The notes under the pieces were generated by a model that did no database searches, had not been told where the DNA came from, and was given only the letters and a program-made list of their open reading frames with translations. Shown here one piece after another: positions 55,209-62,946 of a DNA stretch of 64,000 nucleotides (position 1 is the stretch's first letter; each line of letters begins with the position of its first letter). Source of the DNA: Streptomyces alboniger (lineage in GTDB: Bacteria > Actinomycetota > Actinomycetes > Streptomycetales > Streptomycetaceae); contig NZ_CP023695.1 in NCBI RefSeq assembly GCF_008704395.1, positions 4,898,001 through 4,962,000 of the forward strand, read 5' to 3'. A program made the position numbers and the translations under genes.

Positions 55209-56420
55209 TCACGGCTGGCTGTAGCCGTCCAGGAAGGTGCCGATCCGGGTGATCGCCTCCGTGAGGTCCGTCGCCGTGGGCAGCGTCACGACGCGGAAGT
55301 GATCGGGCTCGGTCCAGTTGAAGCCCGTACCGTGCACGACCATGATCTTCTCGGCGCGCAGCAGGTCGAGGACCAGCTGCCGGTCGTCCTTGATCTTGAA
55401 GACCTTCGGGTCGAGCCGCGGGAAGAGGTACAGCGACCCCTTCGGCTTCACACAGCTCACGCCGGGGATCCGCGTCAGCAGGTCGTACGCGGTGTCGCGC
55501 TGCTCCAGGAGCCGCCCGCCCGGCAGCACCAGGTCGTTGATCGTCTGGCGCCCGCTCAGCGCCGCGACCACGCCGTGCTGGCCCGGCATGTTCGCGCACA
55601 GGCGCATGTTGGCGAGGATCGTCAGGCCCTCGATGTACGAGGAGGCGTGCGCCTTCGGCCCCGAGATCGCCATCCAGCCGACGCGGTAGCCCGCCACGCG
55701 GTAGGCCTTCGACATGCCGTTGAAGGTGAGGGTCAGCAGGTCGGGGGCGATGGCGGCGGTCGCCGTGTGCGTCACGCCGTCGTAGAGGATCTTGTCGTAG
55801 ATCTCGTCCGAGCAGACCAGGAGGTTGTGGCGGCGCGCGATGTCGGTCAGCCCGCGGAGCATGTCGTCGCTGTAGACGGCACCCGTCGGGTTGTTCGGGT
55901 TGATGATCACGATCGCCTTGGTGCGGTCGGTCACCTTGCGCTCGATGTCGGCGAGGTCCGGCATCCAGTCGGACTGCTCGTCGCAGCGGTAGTGCACGGC
56001 GGTGCCGCCGGACAGGGAGACGGCGGCGGTCCACAGCGGGTAGTCCGGGGCCGGCACGAGGACCTCGTCGCCGTCGTCGAGCAGGGCCTGCATGGCCATC
56101 ACGATCAGCTCGGAGACGCCGTTGCCGATGAAGACGTGCTCGACGTCGGTCTCGATGCCGAGGGTCTGGTTGTGCATGACGACCGCGCGGCGGGCGGCGA
56201 GCAGGCCCTTCGCGTCGCCGTAGCCGTGCGCGTCGCCGACGTTGCGGAGGATGTCCTCCAGGATCTCGGGCGGGCACTCGAAGCCGAAGGCGGCGGGGTT
56301 TCCGGTGTTGAGCTTGAGGATGCGGTGGCCTGCTGCTTCCAGCCGCGTCGCCTCCTCAAGCACGGGGCCCCGGATCTCGTAACAGACGTTGGCGAGCTTC
56401 GTCGACTGGATGACCTGCAT
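55209..56420 (-). CDS. Class I aminotransferase, alanine transaminase (AlaA) type
   Basis: 403-aa PLP enzyme that probably exchanges amino groups between alanine or similar amino acids and 2-oxoglutarate. PLP Lys238 (NGMSKAYRVAGYRVGW), NPNNPTGA, SDEIYDKILYDG. The N-terminus (MQVIQSTKLANVCYEIRGPV) matches the AlaA/YfbQ group more than AspC. Followed on the opposite side by the convergent-free 54712 gene. Confidence 0.92.
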   Translation of the reverse strand: MQVIQSTKLANVCYEIRGPVLEEATRLEAAGHRILKLNTGNPAAFGFECPPEILEDILRNVGDAHGYGDAKGLLAARRAVVMHNQTLGIETDVEHVFIGNGVSELIVMAMQALLDDGDEVLVPAPDYPLWTAAVSLSGGTAVHYRCDEQSDWMPDLADIERKVTDRTKAIVIINPNNPTGAVYSDDMLRGLTDIARRHNLLVCSDEIYDKILYDGVTHTATAAIAPDLLTLTFNGMSKAYRVAGYRVGWMAISGPKAHASSYIEGLTILANMRLCANMPGQHGVVAALSGRQTINDLVLPGGRLLEQRDTAYDLLTRIPGVSCVKPKGSLYLFPRLDPKVFKIKDDRQLVLDLLRAEKIMVVHGTGFNWTEPDHFRVVTLPTATDLTEAITRIGTFLDGYSQP

Positions 56421-56568
56421 GGCGGGGAGCTTACGGGGTGTACCGGTGGTCGGGGGAGCGGATTCTTCCGGCGCGGGCTCGGCGCCTTTGCGGTCCGCGG
56501 TCTTGTTCCCGGGGTCCCGCGGCCCGGCAATAACCGCCCGGACGCACGAGAGCCGGCGGTGACGCCGC

Positions 56569-56620
56569 GGGCGCCGCCCGGCCCCTTCTGGAAGCTGAAA
56601 AGGGGGTGCGGGCGGCGCCC
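56569..56620 (-). terminator. Terminator downstream of the DUF2267/Hsp20 genes
   Basis: Outer 12-bp stem GGGCGCCGCCCG / CGGGCGGCGCCC enclosing an inner CCCCTT/AAGGGG pair, 14 bp past the DUF2267 stop. Confidence 0.85.
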
Positions 56621-56633
56621 GGATCTCAGGTCC

Positions 56634-57032
56634 TCAGGCCGCCGGCGCCAGCTCGGCCCTGCCGAAGAGCAGGGCGTAGCCCGGCGGCAGCAGGTTCAGC
56701 AGGCGGTCGACCAGCTCTTCGTCGACCGCCCGCGCCAGGGTGGTGAGGACGGAGCTGACGTCCCATCGGGCGGTGGCCGGCGTGGCACCGTCGAGCCGCA
56801 GCGCCACGCTCTCGACGAACTCCGGTGCCGTGAGCCGCCGCACCACGGGCACCTCGTCCGCGATCACCCTCGCGGCCTCGGCCGGCAGCCGCCCCGCCAG
56901 GTCTACGCGTTCGTCCCCGACGACCTGGCCGCCGAGGGCGGACAGCACGGCGCGCGTCACGCGCTCCGCCTCTGCCGCAGTGGCGTACTGGCCGGACTCC
57001 CGCACCGCCTCGATGAGTTCGCTCCATCTCAT
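56634..57032 (-). CDS. DUF2267-domain protein
   Basis: 132 aa covering one complete DUF2267 helical domain (TRAVLSALGGQVVGDERVDL then AGRLPAEAARVIADEV). In Streptomyces such genes also occur with gas-vesicle and stress genes. It follows hsp20 by 37 bp on the same strand and is probably cotranscribed with it. Confidence 0.85.
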   Translation of the reverse strand: MRWSELIEAVRESGQYATAAEAERVTRAVLSALGGQVVGDERVDLAGRLPAEAARVIADEVPVVRRLTAPEFVESVALRLDGATPATARWDVSSVLTTLARAVDEELVDRLLNLLPPGYALLFGRAELAPAA

Positions 57033-57069
57033 CGTGCCGTTCTCCTCCGTCTCGTGTCGTTCGTCCGGG

Positions 57070-57492
57070 TCAGCCGCTGATCTGCCTGCGGCCGCTTCCG
57101 CCGCCGCTGATCTGGATCTTGCGCGGCTTGGCCTGCTCGGCCACGGGGATGCGCAGGGTCAGGACGCCGGCGTCGTACGAGGCGTCGATGCGCTCGGTGT
57201 CCAGGGTGTCGCCGAGGAACAGCTGGCGGGCGAAGGTGCCGGTGGGACGCTCGGCCGCGATCATCTCCACGCCCTCGGGGGCGGGGGAGCGGCGCTCGGC
57301 GCGCACGTTCAGGACGTGGCGCTCCACGTCCAGGTCGATCGACTCCGGGTCGACGCCCGGCAGATCGAAGTGGACCACGAAGTCATCGCCCTCGCGGTAG
57401 GCGTCCATCTGCATTCCGGCCGGCCGCGCGCTGCTGAAGACCTGCTGGGCGAGTCGGTCGAACTCGCGGAACGGGTCGGTACGCATGAGCAT
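57070..57492 (-). CDS. Hsp20 small heat-shock chaperone
   Basis: ATP-independent holdase of 140 aa. Alpha-crystallin domain at about 30-125: [17 protein letters not shown], the [15 protein letters not shown] block and the terminal strand [14 protein letters not shown]. The C-terminal IxI-type anchor is KIQIS. GTG 57495 could replace the ATG. Served by a near-consensus promoter 50 bp upstream; no HAIR or CIRCE element was seen. Confidence 0.93.
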   Translation of the reverse strand: MLMRTDPFREFDRLAQQVFSSARPAGMQMDAYREGDDFVVHFDLPGVDPESIDLDVERHVLNVRAERRSPAPEGVEMIAAERPTGTFARQLFLGDTLDTERIDASYDAGVLTLRIPVAEQAKPRKIQISGGGSGRRQISG

Positions 57493-57543
57493 CACGGGTC
57501 ACTCCCTTCCTCAGGTACTGGGTGCGATGCCCTTACGTTTTTC

Positions 57544-57572
57544 TATATAGCCCGAAGGAAGAAAATTGACAA
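57544..57572 (-). promoter_or_regulatory. Near-consensus promoter of hsp20
   Basis: On the minus strand TTGTCA (57572-57567), 17-bp spacer, TATATA (57549-57544). An AT-rich tract such as this is exceptional here and fits a strong vegetative-sigma promoter. Confidence 0.75.
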
Positions 57573-57645
57573 GGCCGGACTCAGGTCCGGGCCCGGATCC
57601 AGCCGCGGGAGCGGCGGCGCGGGCCCGGCCCCGAGTCCGGGACGG

Positions 57646-58023
57646 TCAGTGGTCGGAGTAGCTGAGGTCCCCCACGGTCCAGGCGCTCACGTCCTGGAGG
57701 GGGATGCGGTACATCCCGCCCGTCTCCGGCAGGCCCACGTTGCCCTGGAGGATCCGGGCCAGGTGGAAGTGCAGGTGGGTGGGGGGCGTGGCGTCCCGCG
57801 GCGGGTCGGCGGGCACCCCGTCGCCCTCGAACACGGAGGCGAAGGGGCCCAGCTGGTCGGAGTCCTTGAGGACTTCGGCGACGCGCCGCCGCCACAGGGC
57901 TTCGGGGGCCAGCCGTCCGGTGATGACGGCGCCGGCCACGACCACGGTGAGGGACATCTGGTTGCTGCGCTCGGACTCCACCAGGGTGGCGATGTCGACG
58001 AGCAGTTCGTCAGGCTTCGACAT
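57646..58023 (-). CDS. GvpU-like hypothetical protein
   Basis: 125 aa. The pattern (SLTVVVAGAVITGRLAPEALW, THLHFHLARILQG then MYRIPLQDVSAWTVGDL) resembles the gas-vesicle accessory protein GvpU, with a THLHF core block, but the match is from memory and weak. With Hsp20 and DUF2267 next to it, a shared stress or proteome role is possible; no gvpA-type gene is in the window. Confidence 0.55.
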   Translation of the reverse strand: MSKPDELLVDIATLVESERSNQMSLTVVVAGAVITGRLAPEALWRRRVAEVLKDSDQLGPFASVFEGDGVPADPPRDATPPTHLHFHLARILQGNVGLPETGGMYRIPLQDVSAWTVGDLSYSDH

Positions 58024-58121
58024 GACTGGTGAGCCTACCGAGGGGAGGGGGCGCGTGGGTGCCCTGATCCCCTCTCCTCGATCCCTCCTCCTCCGCTCCC
58101 GAAAATCTGTCACGGCTGGAG

Positions 58122-58150
58122 TAGACATGCACAACCGCCGTTGTTAGAGT
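58122..58150 (+). promoter_or_regulatory. Promoter for the MerR gene leader
   Basis: TAGACA (58122-58127), 17-bp spacer, TAGAGT (58145-58150). It would start a leader of about 260 nt before the MerR ATG. A GTG-started 52-codon ORF (58188-58346) with GAGAGGA upstream lies in that leader; its reality is doubtful. Confidence 0.5.
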
Positions 58151-58364
58151 TCCTGGTGTAGTCAAAGACGTTCAGCACGAGAGAGGAGTGGACGCCATCA
58201 GGATCGCCTGGGCGAGGTTCGTCGTCGCCCGGGTACCGCAGACCCCGGATTGGAAGGTGGTCCCCGGTCACGCATCCGCGATCCCCGCATCCCCGCCCTC
58301 TCGGGCGGCTGTGCGGAAACAGATAGCCGGCACACAGGGCCGGTAGATGGTGTTGAAACCCCTC

Positions 58365-58395
58365 GGGGCCTGGTGCCGTAGCGGCACCAGGCCCC
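58365..58395 (+). terminator. Leader hairpin (possible attenuator) before the MerR gene
   Basis: Perfect 14-bp stem GGGGCCTGGTGCCG / CGGCACCAGGCCCC with a TAG loop, ending 25 nt before the ATG and downstream of the predicted promoter. It could terminate transcription of the leader or control read-through. Confidence 0.7.
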
Positions 58396-58420
58396 TCGAC
58401 GCGTTCCAGAAAAGGTGCAA

Positions 58421-58768
58421 ATGCCCCCAGAGACCCTCACGCATGGCCCCGACCGGTTCGATGACGACGACTTCCCCGCCTACACGATGGGCCGGGCCGC
58501 CGAGATGATCGGCGCCACACCCGGCTTCCTGCGGGCGGTCGGCGAGGCCCGCCTGATCACACCGCTGCGCTCCGAGGGCGGCCACCGCCGCTACTCGCGC
58601 TACCAGCTGCGCATCGCCGCGCGCGCCCGCGAACTCGTCGACCAGGGCACGCCGATCGAGGCCGCCTGCCGCATCGTCATCCTGGAGGACCAGCTCGACG
58701 ACGCCCTGCGCCTCAACGAGCAGCTGCGCCGTACCCCCACCGGATCCGAGGGGGGATCGTCGTCCTGA
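58421..58768 (+). CDS. MerR-family regulator
   Basis: 115 aa. MerR helix-turn-helix at about residues 18-85 (YTMGRAAEMIGATPGFLRAV, then EGGHRRYSRYQLR as wing), short dimerisation helix, no C-terminal sensor domain or Cys pair, so it is not a metal sensor. Resembles short developmental or stress MerR proteins. AAAGG precedes the ATG; GTG 58415 is an alternative. Confidence 0.85.
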   Translation: MPPETLTHGPDRFDDDDFPAYTMGRAAEMIGATPGFLRAVGEARLITPLRSEGGHRRYSRYQLRIAARARELVDQGTPIEAACRIVILEDQLDDALRLNEQLRRTPTGSEGGSSS

Positions 58769-58853
58769 GGGCGCCGTCCACGAAACGCTGCACCTCGCGC
58801 CGCCAGATATCTACGGTGGCAAATGCAGAATTTCGCGTGATGCGCGGTGAGGG

Positions 58854-58884
58854 TTTTTATGCCGACCGGCGGACGGCATAAAAA
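58854..58884. promoter_or_regulatory. AT-rich 11-bp inverted repeat upstream of the cold-shock gene
   Basis: TTTTTATGCCG / CGGCATAAAAA around a 9-nt loop. It lies in the 317-bp gap before the cold-shock gene and may be an operator or terminator of the MerR gene. The same gap holds a smaller ATTACC/GGTAAT repeat at 59003-59020; the rest shows nothing clear. Confidence 0.6.
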
Positions 58885-59085
58885 ATCATGCGCCGACGGC
58901 GAGGGCGTGCTACTGTCGTTATCAGTTGCAGTTGTGGTTCCCAAGAGACTTCAAGTGCTCAGTCGGCGTTATGTGTCGGCGGGGCACTTTGTATTGCCGG
59001 TCATTACCGGACGGGGTAATCATTACGACAACGCGGAGTTCGCACAGTGTGGACTCCACGGGCACTGCCCCGAAGGAGATATGAC

Positions 59086-59289
59086 ATGGCTACTGGCACC
59101 GTGAAGTGGTTCAACGCGGAAAAGGGCTTCGGCTTCATCGAGCAGGAGGGCGGCGGCGCCGACGTCTTCGCTCACTACTCGAACATCGCCACCCAGGGCT
59201 TCCGCGAGCTGCAGGAGGGCCAGAAGGTGACCTTCGACGTCACGCAGGGCCAGAAGGGCCCGCAGGCCGAGAACATCGTTCCCGCCTGA
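59086..59289 (+). CDS. Cold-shock protein (CspA family)
   Basis: 67-aa single OB-fold RNA chaperone. RNP1 KGFGFIEQ and RNP2 VFAHYS are intact, with the canonical opening [21 protein letters not shown] lies 7 nt before the ATG. Its long upstream region fits post-transcriptional control of cold-shock genes. A U-rich terminator follows. Confidence 0.97.
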   Translation: MATGTVKWFNAEKGFGFIEQEGGGADVFAHYSNIATQGFRELQEGQKVTFDVTQGQKGPQAENIVPA

Positions 59290-59307
59290 CGCTGACGCGC
59301 ACTTCGT

Positions 59308-59342
59308 AGCTGGGGCCCGCACCTTGGGTGCGGGCCCCAGCT
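59308..59342 (+). terminator. Intrinsic terminator with U-tract after the cold-shock gene
   Basis: 16-bp perfect stem (59308-59323 with 59327-59342), TTG loop, then CGTTTTGTTT. One of few terminators here with a U-run. Confidence 0.92.
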
Positions 59343-59496
59343 CGTTTTGTTTCCGGGGATAACGCCCCCGATGGCACGACGCAACACCCGACACCCCGGT
59401 GAATCAACCCGGAGCGTGTCCCCCTCTCTTGACCGGCCTGTCTCGAATGTATTTCGACGGCCGGAATCAATGTTTTATTCCCCCGGCCGTTCCTGC

Positions 59497-59558
59497 AATT
59501 CTCGACACCGTTTACGGTGTCGGCGAGAATTCCTCGATACGCGCCGCATCGAGGAAGG
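59497..59558 (+). promoter_or_regulatory. Structured leader with sequestered Shine-Dalgarno before the helicase gene
   Basis: Hairpin 1: AATTCT-CGACACCG pairs with CGGTGTCG-(GCG)-AGAATT (59497-59531, TTTA loop). Hairpin 2: TTCCTCGAT (59530-59538) pairs with ATCGAGGAA (59548-59556), burying GAGGAAGG (59551-59558), the Shine-Dalgarno of the ATG at 59565. The two share 59530-59531, so they compete slightly. Confidence 0.65.
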
Positions 59559-59564
59559 TTCTTC

Positions 59565-61121
59565 ATGAACCGCTCAACTCGCACGAACGGCCGACACGCG
59601 GGCAGTCCCCGCTCATCCGGCGGCTTCCGCGCCACGGAGGGCTCCCGTTCCGGTGGCGGCCCCCGCTCCGGCGGACCCCGCTCCTCCGGACGGTCGTACT
59701 CCAAGGGCCCCTCGCGGCGCCCCGCCGCGCTCCAGGGAGAGTTCGCCCTCCCGGTCACCGTCACCCCGGCCCTGCCGCCCGTCGAGGACTTCGGCGCGCT
59801 CGGACTGCCGGACGGCGTGGTGCAGACCCTCACCCGTCTGGGTGTCACCGAGCCCTTCCCGATCCAGGCGGCGACGCTGCCCAACTCCCTCGCGGGCCGT
59901 GACGTCCTCGGCCGCGGGCGCACCGGCTCGGGCAAGACCCTCGCCTTCGGCCTCGCCGTGCTCGCGCGCACCGCGGGACAGCGCGCCGAGCCGCGCCGCC
60001 CGCGCGCCCTGGTCCTCGTACCCACCCGTGAGCTGGCGCAGCAGGTGACCGACGCGCTCACCCCGTACGCCAAGGCGGTGCGGCTGCGCATGGCCACCGT
60101 GGTCGGCGGTATGTCGATCGGACGGCAGGCCGGCGCGCTGCGCGCCGGGGCCGAGGTCGTCGTCGCCACGCCCGGCCGGCTCAAGGACCTCATCGAGCGC
60201 CGCGACTGCCAGCTCGACGACGTCGCCATCACCGTCCTCGACGAGGCCGACCAGATGGCCGACATGGGCTTCCTGCCCCAGGTCACCGAACTCCTCGACC
60301 AGGTGCGCTCCGGCGGCCAGCGGATGCTGTTCTCGGCCACCCTGGACCGCAACGTCGACCTCCTGGTCCGGCGCTACCTCAACGACCCGGTCGTCCACTC
60401 GGTCGACCCCTCGGCGGGCGCGGTCACCACGATGGAGCACCACGTGCTGCACATCCACGGCGCCGACAAGTACGCCACCACGACGGAGATCGCCGCCCGC
60501 GACGGGCGGGTGATCCTCTTCCTGGACACCAAGCACGCCGTCGACCAGCTCACCACGCACCTGCTCAACAGCGGGGTGCGGGCCGCGGCGCTGCACGGCG
60601 GCAAGTCCCAGCCGCAGCGCACCCGTACGCTCTCGCAGTTCAAGTCCGGCCAGGTCACGGCGCTCGTCGCGACGAACGTCGCGGCGCGCGGCATCCACGT
60701 CGACGACCTCGACCTGGTCGTCAACGTCGACCCGCCGGCCGACCACAAGGACTACCTGCACCGCGGCGGCCGCACCGCCCGCGCGGGTGGTTCCGGCAGC
60801 GTCGTCACGCTGGTCACCTCGGCGCAGCGGCGCGACATGAACCGGCTGATGGTGGCCGCGGGCATCACCCCGCAGACCATCCAGGTGCGGTCCGGCGAGG
60901 CCGAGCTGACGCGTATCACCGGAGCCAGGACCCCTTCGGGGGTCCCGGTGACCATCGCCGCCCCGCCGAAGGAAGGCTCCCGGCGCGCCGGCGGCTCCCC
61001 GGCCCGTGGCCGCCGTCCCCGCGACGGTCGCGCGCGCCGCGCCTACGCCTCCCGCACGCAGGGTGGCGGCGCGTCGCAGGGCGGGGCCCCGCAGGGGGCT
61101 TCGCAGAACAGGGCCGCTTGA
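59565..61121 (+). CDS. DEAD-box RNA helicase
   Basis: 518 aa. RGG-like Arg/Gly/Ser-rich head (about 50 residues), RecA1 with Walker A GSGKT (Lys124) and DEAD at 226-229, RecA2 with ATNVAARGIHVDDLDLVVN and HRGGRTARAG, then an Arg-rich tail for RNA binding. Usually unwinds structured mRNA at low temperature; adjacency to a cold-shock gene supports that. ATG follows GAGGAAGG. Confidence 0.94.
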   Translation: MNRSTRTNGRHAGSPRSSGGFRATEGSRSGGGPRSGGPRSSGRSYSKGPSRRPAALQGEFALPVTVTPALPPVEDFGALGLPDGVVQTLTRLGVTEPFPIQAATLPNSLAGRDVLGRGRTGSGKTLAFGLAVLARTAGQRAEPRRPRALVLVPTRELAQQVTDALTPYAKAVRLRMATVVGGMSIGRQAGALRAGAEVVVATPGRLKDLIERRDCQLDDVAITVLDEADQMADMGFLPQVTELLDQVRSGGQRMLFSATLDRNVDLLVRRYLNDPVVHSVDPSAGAVTTMEHHVLHIHGADKYATTTEIAARDGRVILFLDTKHAVDQLTTHLLNSGVRAAALHGGKSQPQRTRTLSQFKSGQVTALVATNVAARGIHVDDLDLVVNVDPPADHKDYLHRGGRTARAGGSGSVVTLVTSAQRRDMNRLMVAAGITPQTIQVRSGEAELTRITGARTPSGVPVTIAAPPKEGSRRAGGSPARGRRPRDGRARRAYASRTQGGGASQGGAPQGASQNRAA

Positions 61122-61134
61122 TCCAGGGCCGCTC

Positions 61135-61182
61135 GACCCCGGGCTCCCGCCCGGGGTCTTCCCTCCGGGCTCCCGCCCGGAG
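61135..61182 (+). terminator. Tandem terminator hairpins after the helicase gene
   Basis: Stem 1: GACCCCGGGC / GCCCGGGGTC (61135-61158). Stem 2: CTCCGGGC / GCCCGGAG (61163-61182). Both have a TCCC loop, as if one was duplicated. Confidence 0.8.
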
Positions 61183-61223
61183 CCCCTTCAGGTCTCCCCG
61201 CCCCTTCCCCTCTGTGAGGCACC

Positions 61224-61517
61224 ATGCGCTGTGTCATCGCCCGCTTCCCCTTCGACCTGTTCAAGAGCGAGGTCGAGCAGGCCATGAAGGGCGTCAAGCC
61301 CGAGCCCGTCACCGGTGAGTCGGTGATCATCAACCGACGTCACTACCCCGTCAAGCAGGTCGGGGAAGTCATCACGCGGCAGGACCGCCGCGACTTCTCG
61401 GCGCGCGAGGTGACCCGGGCGCTGACCGGCCTCGGCTTCACCTGCCGCGCCATGCCCGAGCCCGTCGCGCCGGACCCGGAGCCGGCGGCGCAGGCCTGGC
61501 CGACGTCCCTCGTCTAG
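61224..61517 (+). CDS. SCO5918-family protein
   Basis: 97 aa beginning MRCVIARFPFDLFKSEVEQAMK, with VIINRRHYPVKQVGEVITRQDRRDF and a Pro-rich end. It matches a Streptomyces family I recall downstream of the cold-shock/DEAD-box pair. Small alpha/beta fold; role unknown, probably cold or RNA related by context. Confidence 0.8.
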   Translation: MRCVIARFPFDLFKSEVEQAMKGVKPEPVTGESVIINRRHYPVKQVGEVITRQDRRDFSAREVTRALTGLGFTCRAMPEPVAPDPEPAAQAWPTSLV

Positions 61518-61624
61518 CCGCCCCCCCCCGGGGGGAACTCGGCCGCCTCGCCCGCTGGGAGCGTCAGATCGCGCTCGCCGACCAGCAGGCGCAGGCGGCC
61601 GTTGAGGTTGAGTACGTACCAGCC
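61514..61624 (-). pseudogene. Remnant of a cupin-domain (XRE-cupin) regulator
   Basis: On the minus strand GWYVLNLNGRLRLLVGERDL then TLPAGEAAEF, ending at a TAG after a run of glycines. This is the typical middle of a C-terminal cupin domain in XRE regulators. About 36 codons remain; the start, helix-turn-helix and the histidine-bearing end are gone. A C9-G6 run at 61521-61535 sits where it breaks off. Confidence 0.6.
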
Positions 61625-61713
61625 CTTGCCGGAACCGCAAGAACCCGTGCCAGATCACGGGGAGCCGGACAAGACTGCGGGCGTTCCCGAAAGCCATGCT
61701 GGAGGAGCCCTCG

Positions 61714-62394
61714 ATGAACCCCGTGAACCCCCTGAGCCCCGTGAATCCCTCGGATTCCGTGGAGCCGGTGAAGACCGCCGACCCCGTCGCGTTCTGGGAC
61801 GGCGTCTACGCGGCCCGGCCGGCGGCCACCGATCCGCGGCCGAACGTACGACTCACCGAGACGGTCACCGACCTGTCGCCCGGCGATGTGCTCGACCTCG
61901 GCTGCGGCGAGGGCGGCGACGCGCTGTCGCTCGCCCGCCAGGGATGGCACGTCACCGCCGTCGACGTCTCGGCCGTGGCGGTCGGGCGCCTCACCGCGCT
62001 CGCCCTCGCACACGGCCTCGGCGACCGGATCGCCGCCGAACGCCACGATCTGCCCGGGTCCTTCCCGCGCGGCGCCTTCGACCTCGTCAGCGCCCACTAC
62101 TTCCAGACCCCCCTCGAACTGGACAGGACGACCGTCCTGCGCAAGGCCGCGCACGCCCTGCGCCCGGGAGGGGCGCTGCTGGTCGTCGACCACGGCTCGA
62201 CCGCCCCCTGGTCGTGGAACCAGGACCCTCACGTGCGCTACCCGGCTCCCCAGGAGGTCGCCGCGGATCTCGGCCTCGACCCGGCGGAGTGGACGGTCGA
62301 GCGGGCCGATGCGCCCCGCCGGACGGCGACCGGACCCGACGGGCGTACCGCCGAGGTCATCGACCACGTCCTGATCATCCGTCGCGCCGCCTGA
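61714..62394 (+). CDS. SAM-dependent methyltransferase
   Basis: 226-aa class I methyltransferase. Motif I VLDLGCGEGGDA (about residues 63-75) and VTAVDVSAVAV bind SAM; HYFQTPLE and ALRPGGALLVVDHG are later Rossmann elements. Resembles thiopurine/tellurite-resistance-type methylases, with FWDGVY near the N-terminus. GGAGGAG 6 nt before ATG 61714 fixes the start. Followed closely by the DinB-like gene. Confidence 0.85.
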   Translation: MNPVNPLSPVNPSDSVEPVKTADPVAFWDGVYAARPAATDPRPNVRLTETVTDLSPGDVLDLGCGEGGDALSLARQGWHVTAVDVSAVAVGRLTALALAHGLGDRIAAERHDLPGSFPRGAFDLVSAHYFQTPLELDRTTVLRKAAHALRPGGALLVVDHGSTAPWSWNQDPHVRYPAPQEVAADLGLDPAEWTVERADAPRRTATGPDGRTAEVIDHVLIIRRAA

Positions 62395-62415
62395 AACCCG
62401 GTGAGGAGGCACGCC

Positions 62416-62916
62416 ATGCCCGCCGAATCCCGCCGCGCACGCCGCGGTGACGCCCCGCCGCCCCGGACCGGGAACAGTGAGACCGAGGTCCTGCGCGGCT
62501 TCCTCGACTACCTTCGCCACTCGGTCCGCGCGAAGGTCGAGGGCGCCCCCGAACCGGGGGTACGAACCGCCGGAGTGCCGTCCGGCACGAACCTGCTCGG
62601 CCTGCTCGGCCACCTCACCGCCGTCGAGCGGTCCACGTTCCTCGGCGAGCGGGTCACCGACTGGCCGGCGACCTTCCGCGCCGCGCCCGAGGACAGCGTG
62701 GCCGACGTCGTCGCCCGCTACCGGCAGGCGGTCGGCCAGGCCAACGACGTACTCGACGGATGCGCCGACCTCGGCGCGCCCCTGCCCCGCCCCGGACCGA
62801 ACGGCCCGGCCCCCAGCGTCCGTTGGGCTCTCACCCACCTGATCGAGGAGACCGGCCGCCACGCCGGCCACGCGGACATCCTCCGCGAACTGATCGACGG
62901 CGCGACCGGACGCTGA
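62416..62916 (+). CDS. DinB/DUF664-family protein
   Basis: 166-aa four-helix bundle protein. Likely metal ligands are His66 (GLLGHLTAVE) and His149/His152 (GRHAGHAD). The family includes mycothiol- or bacillithiol-dependent transferases, and mycothiol is used in this organism. GAGGAGG precedes the ATG. 21 bp after the methyltransferase gene; likely cotranscribed. Confidence 0.85.
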   Translation: MPAESRRARRGDAPPPRTGNSETEVLRGFLDYLRHSVRAKVEGAPEPGVRTAGVPSGTNLLGLLGHLTAVERSTFLGERVTDWPATFRAAPEDSVADVVARYRQAVGQANDVLDGCADLGAPLPRPGPNGPAPSVRWALTHLIEETGRHAGHADILRELIDGATGR

Positions 62917-62946
62917 GGGCCGGGGCCGGGGCCGGGGGCCGGGTGG

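Noticed and set aside
58188..58346. 52-codon GTG ORF in the MerR leader as a real gene
   Set aside because: It has a Shine-Dalgarno-like GAGAGGA, but no recognisable protein and a Pro/Arg-rich sequence; treated as leader.
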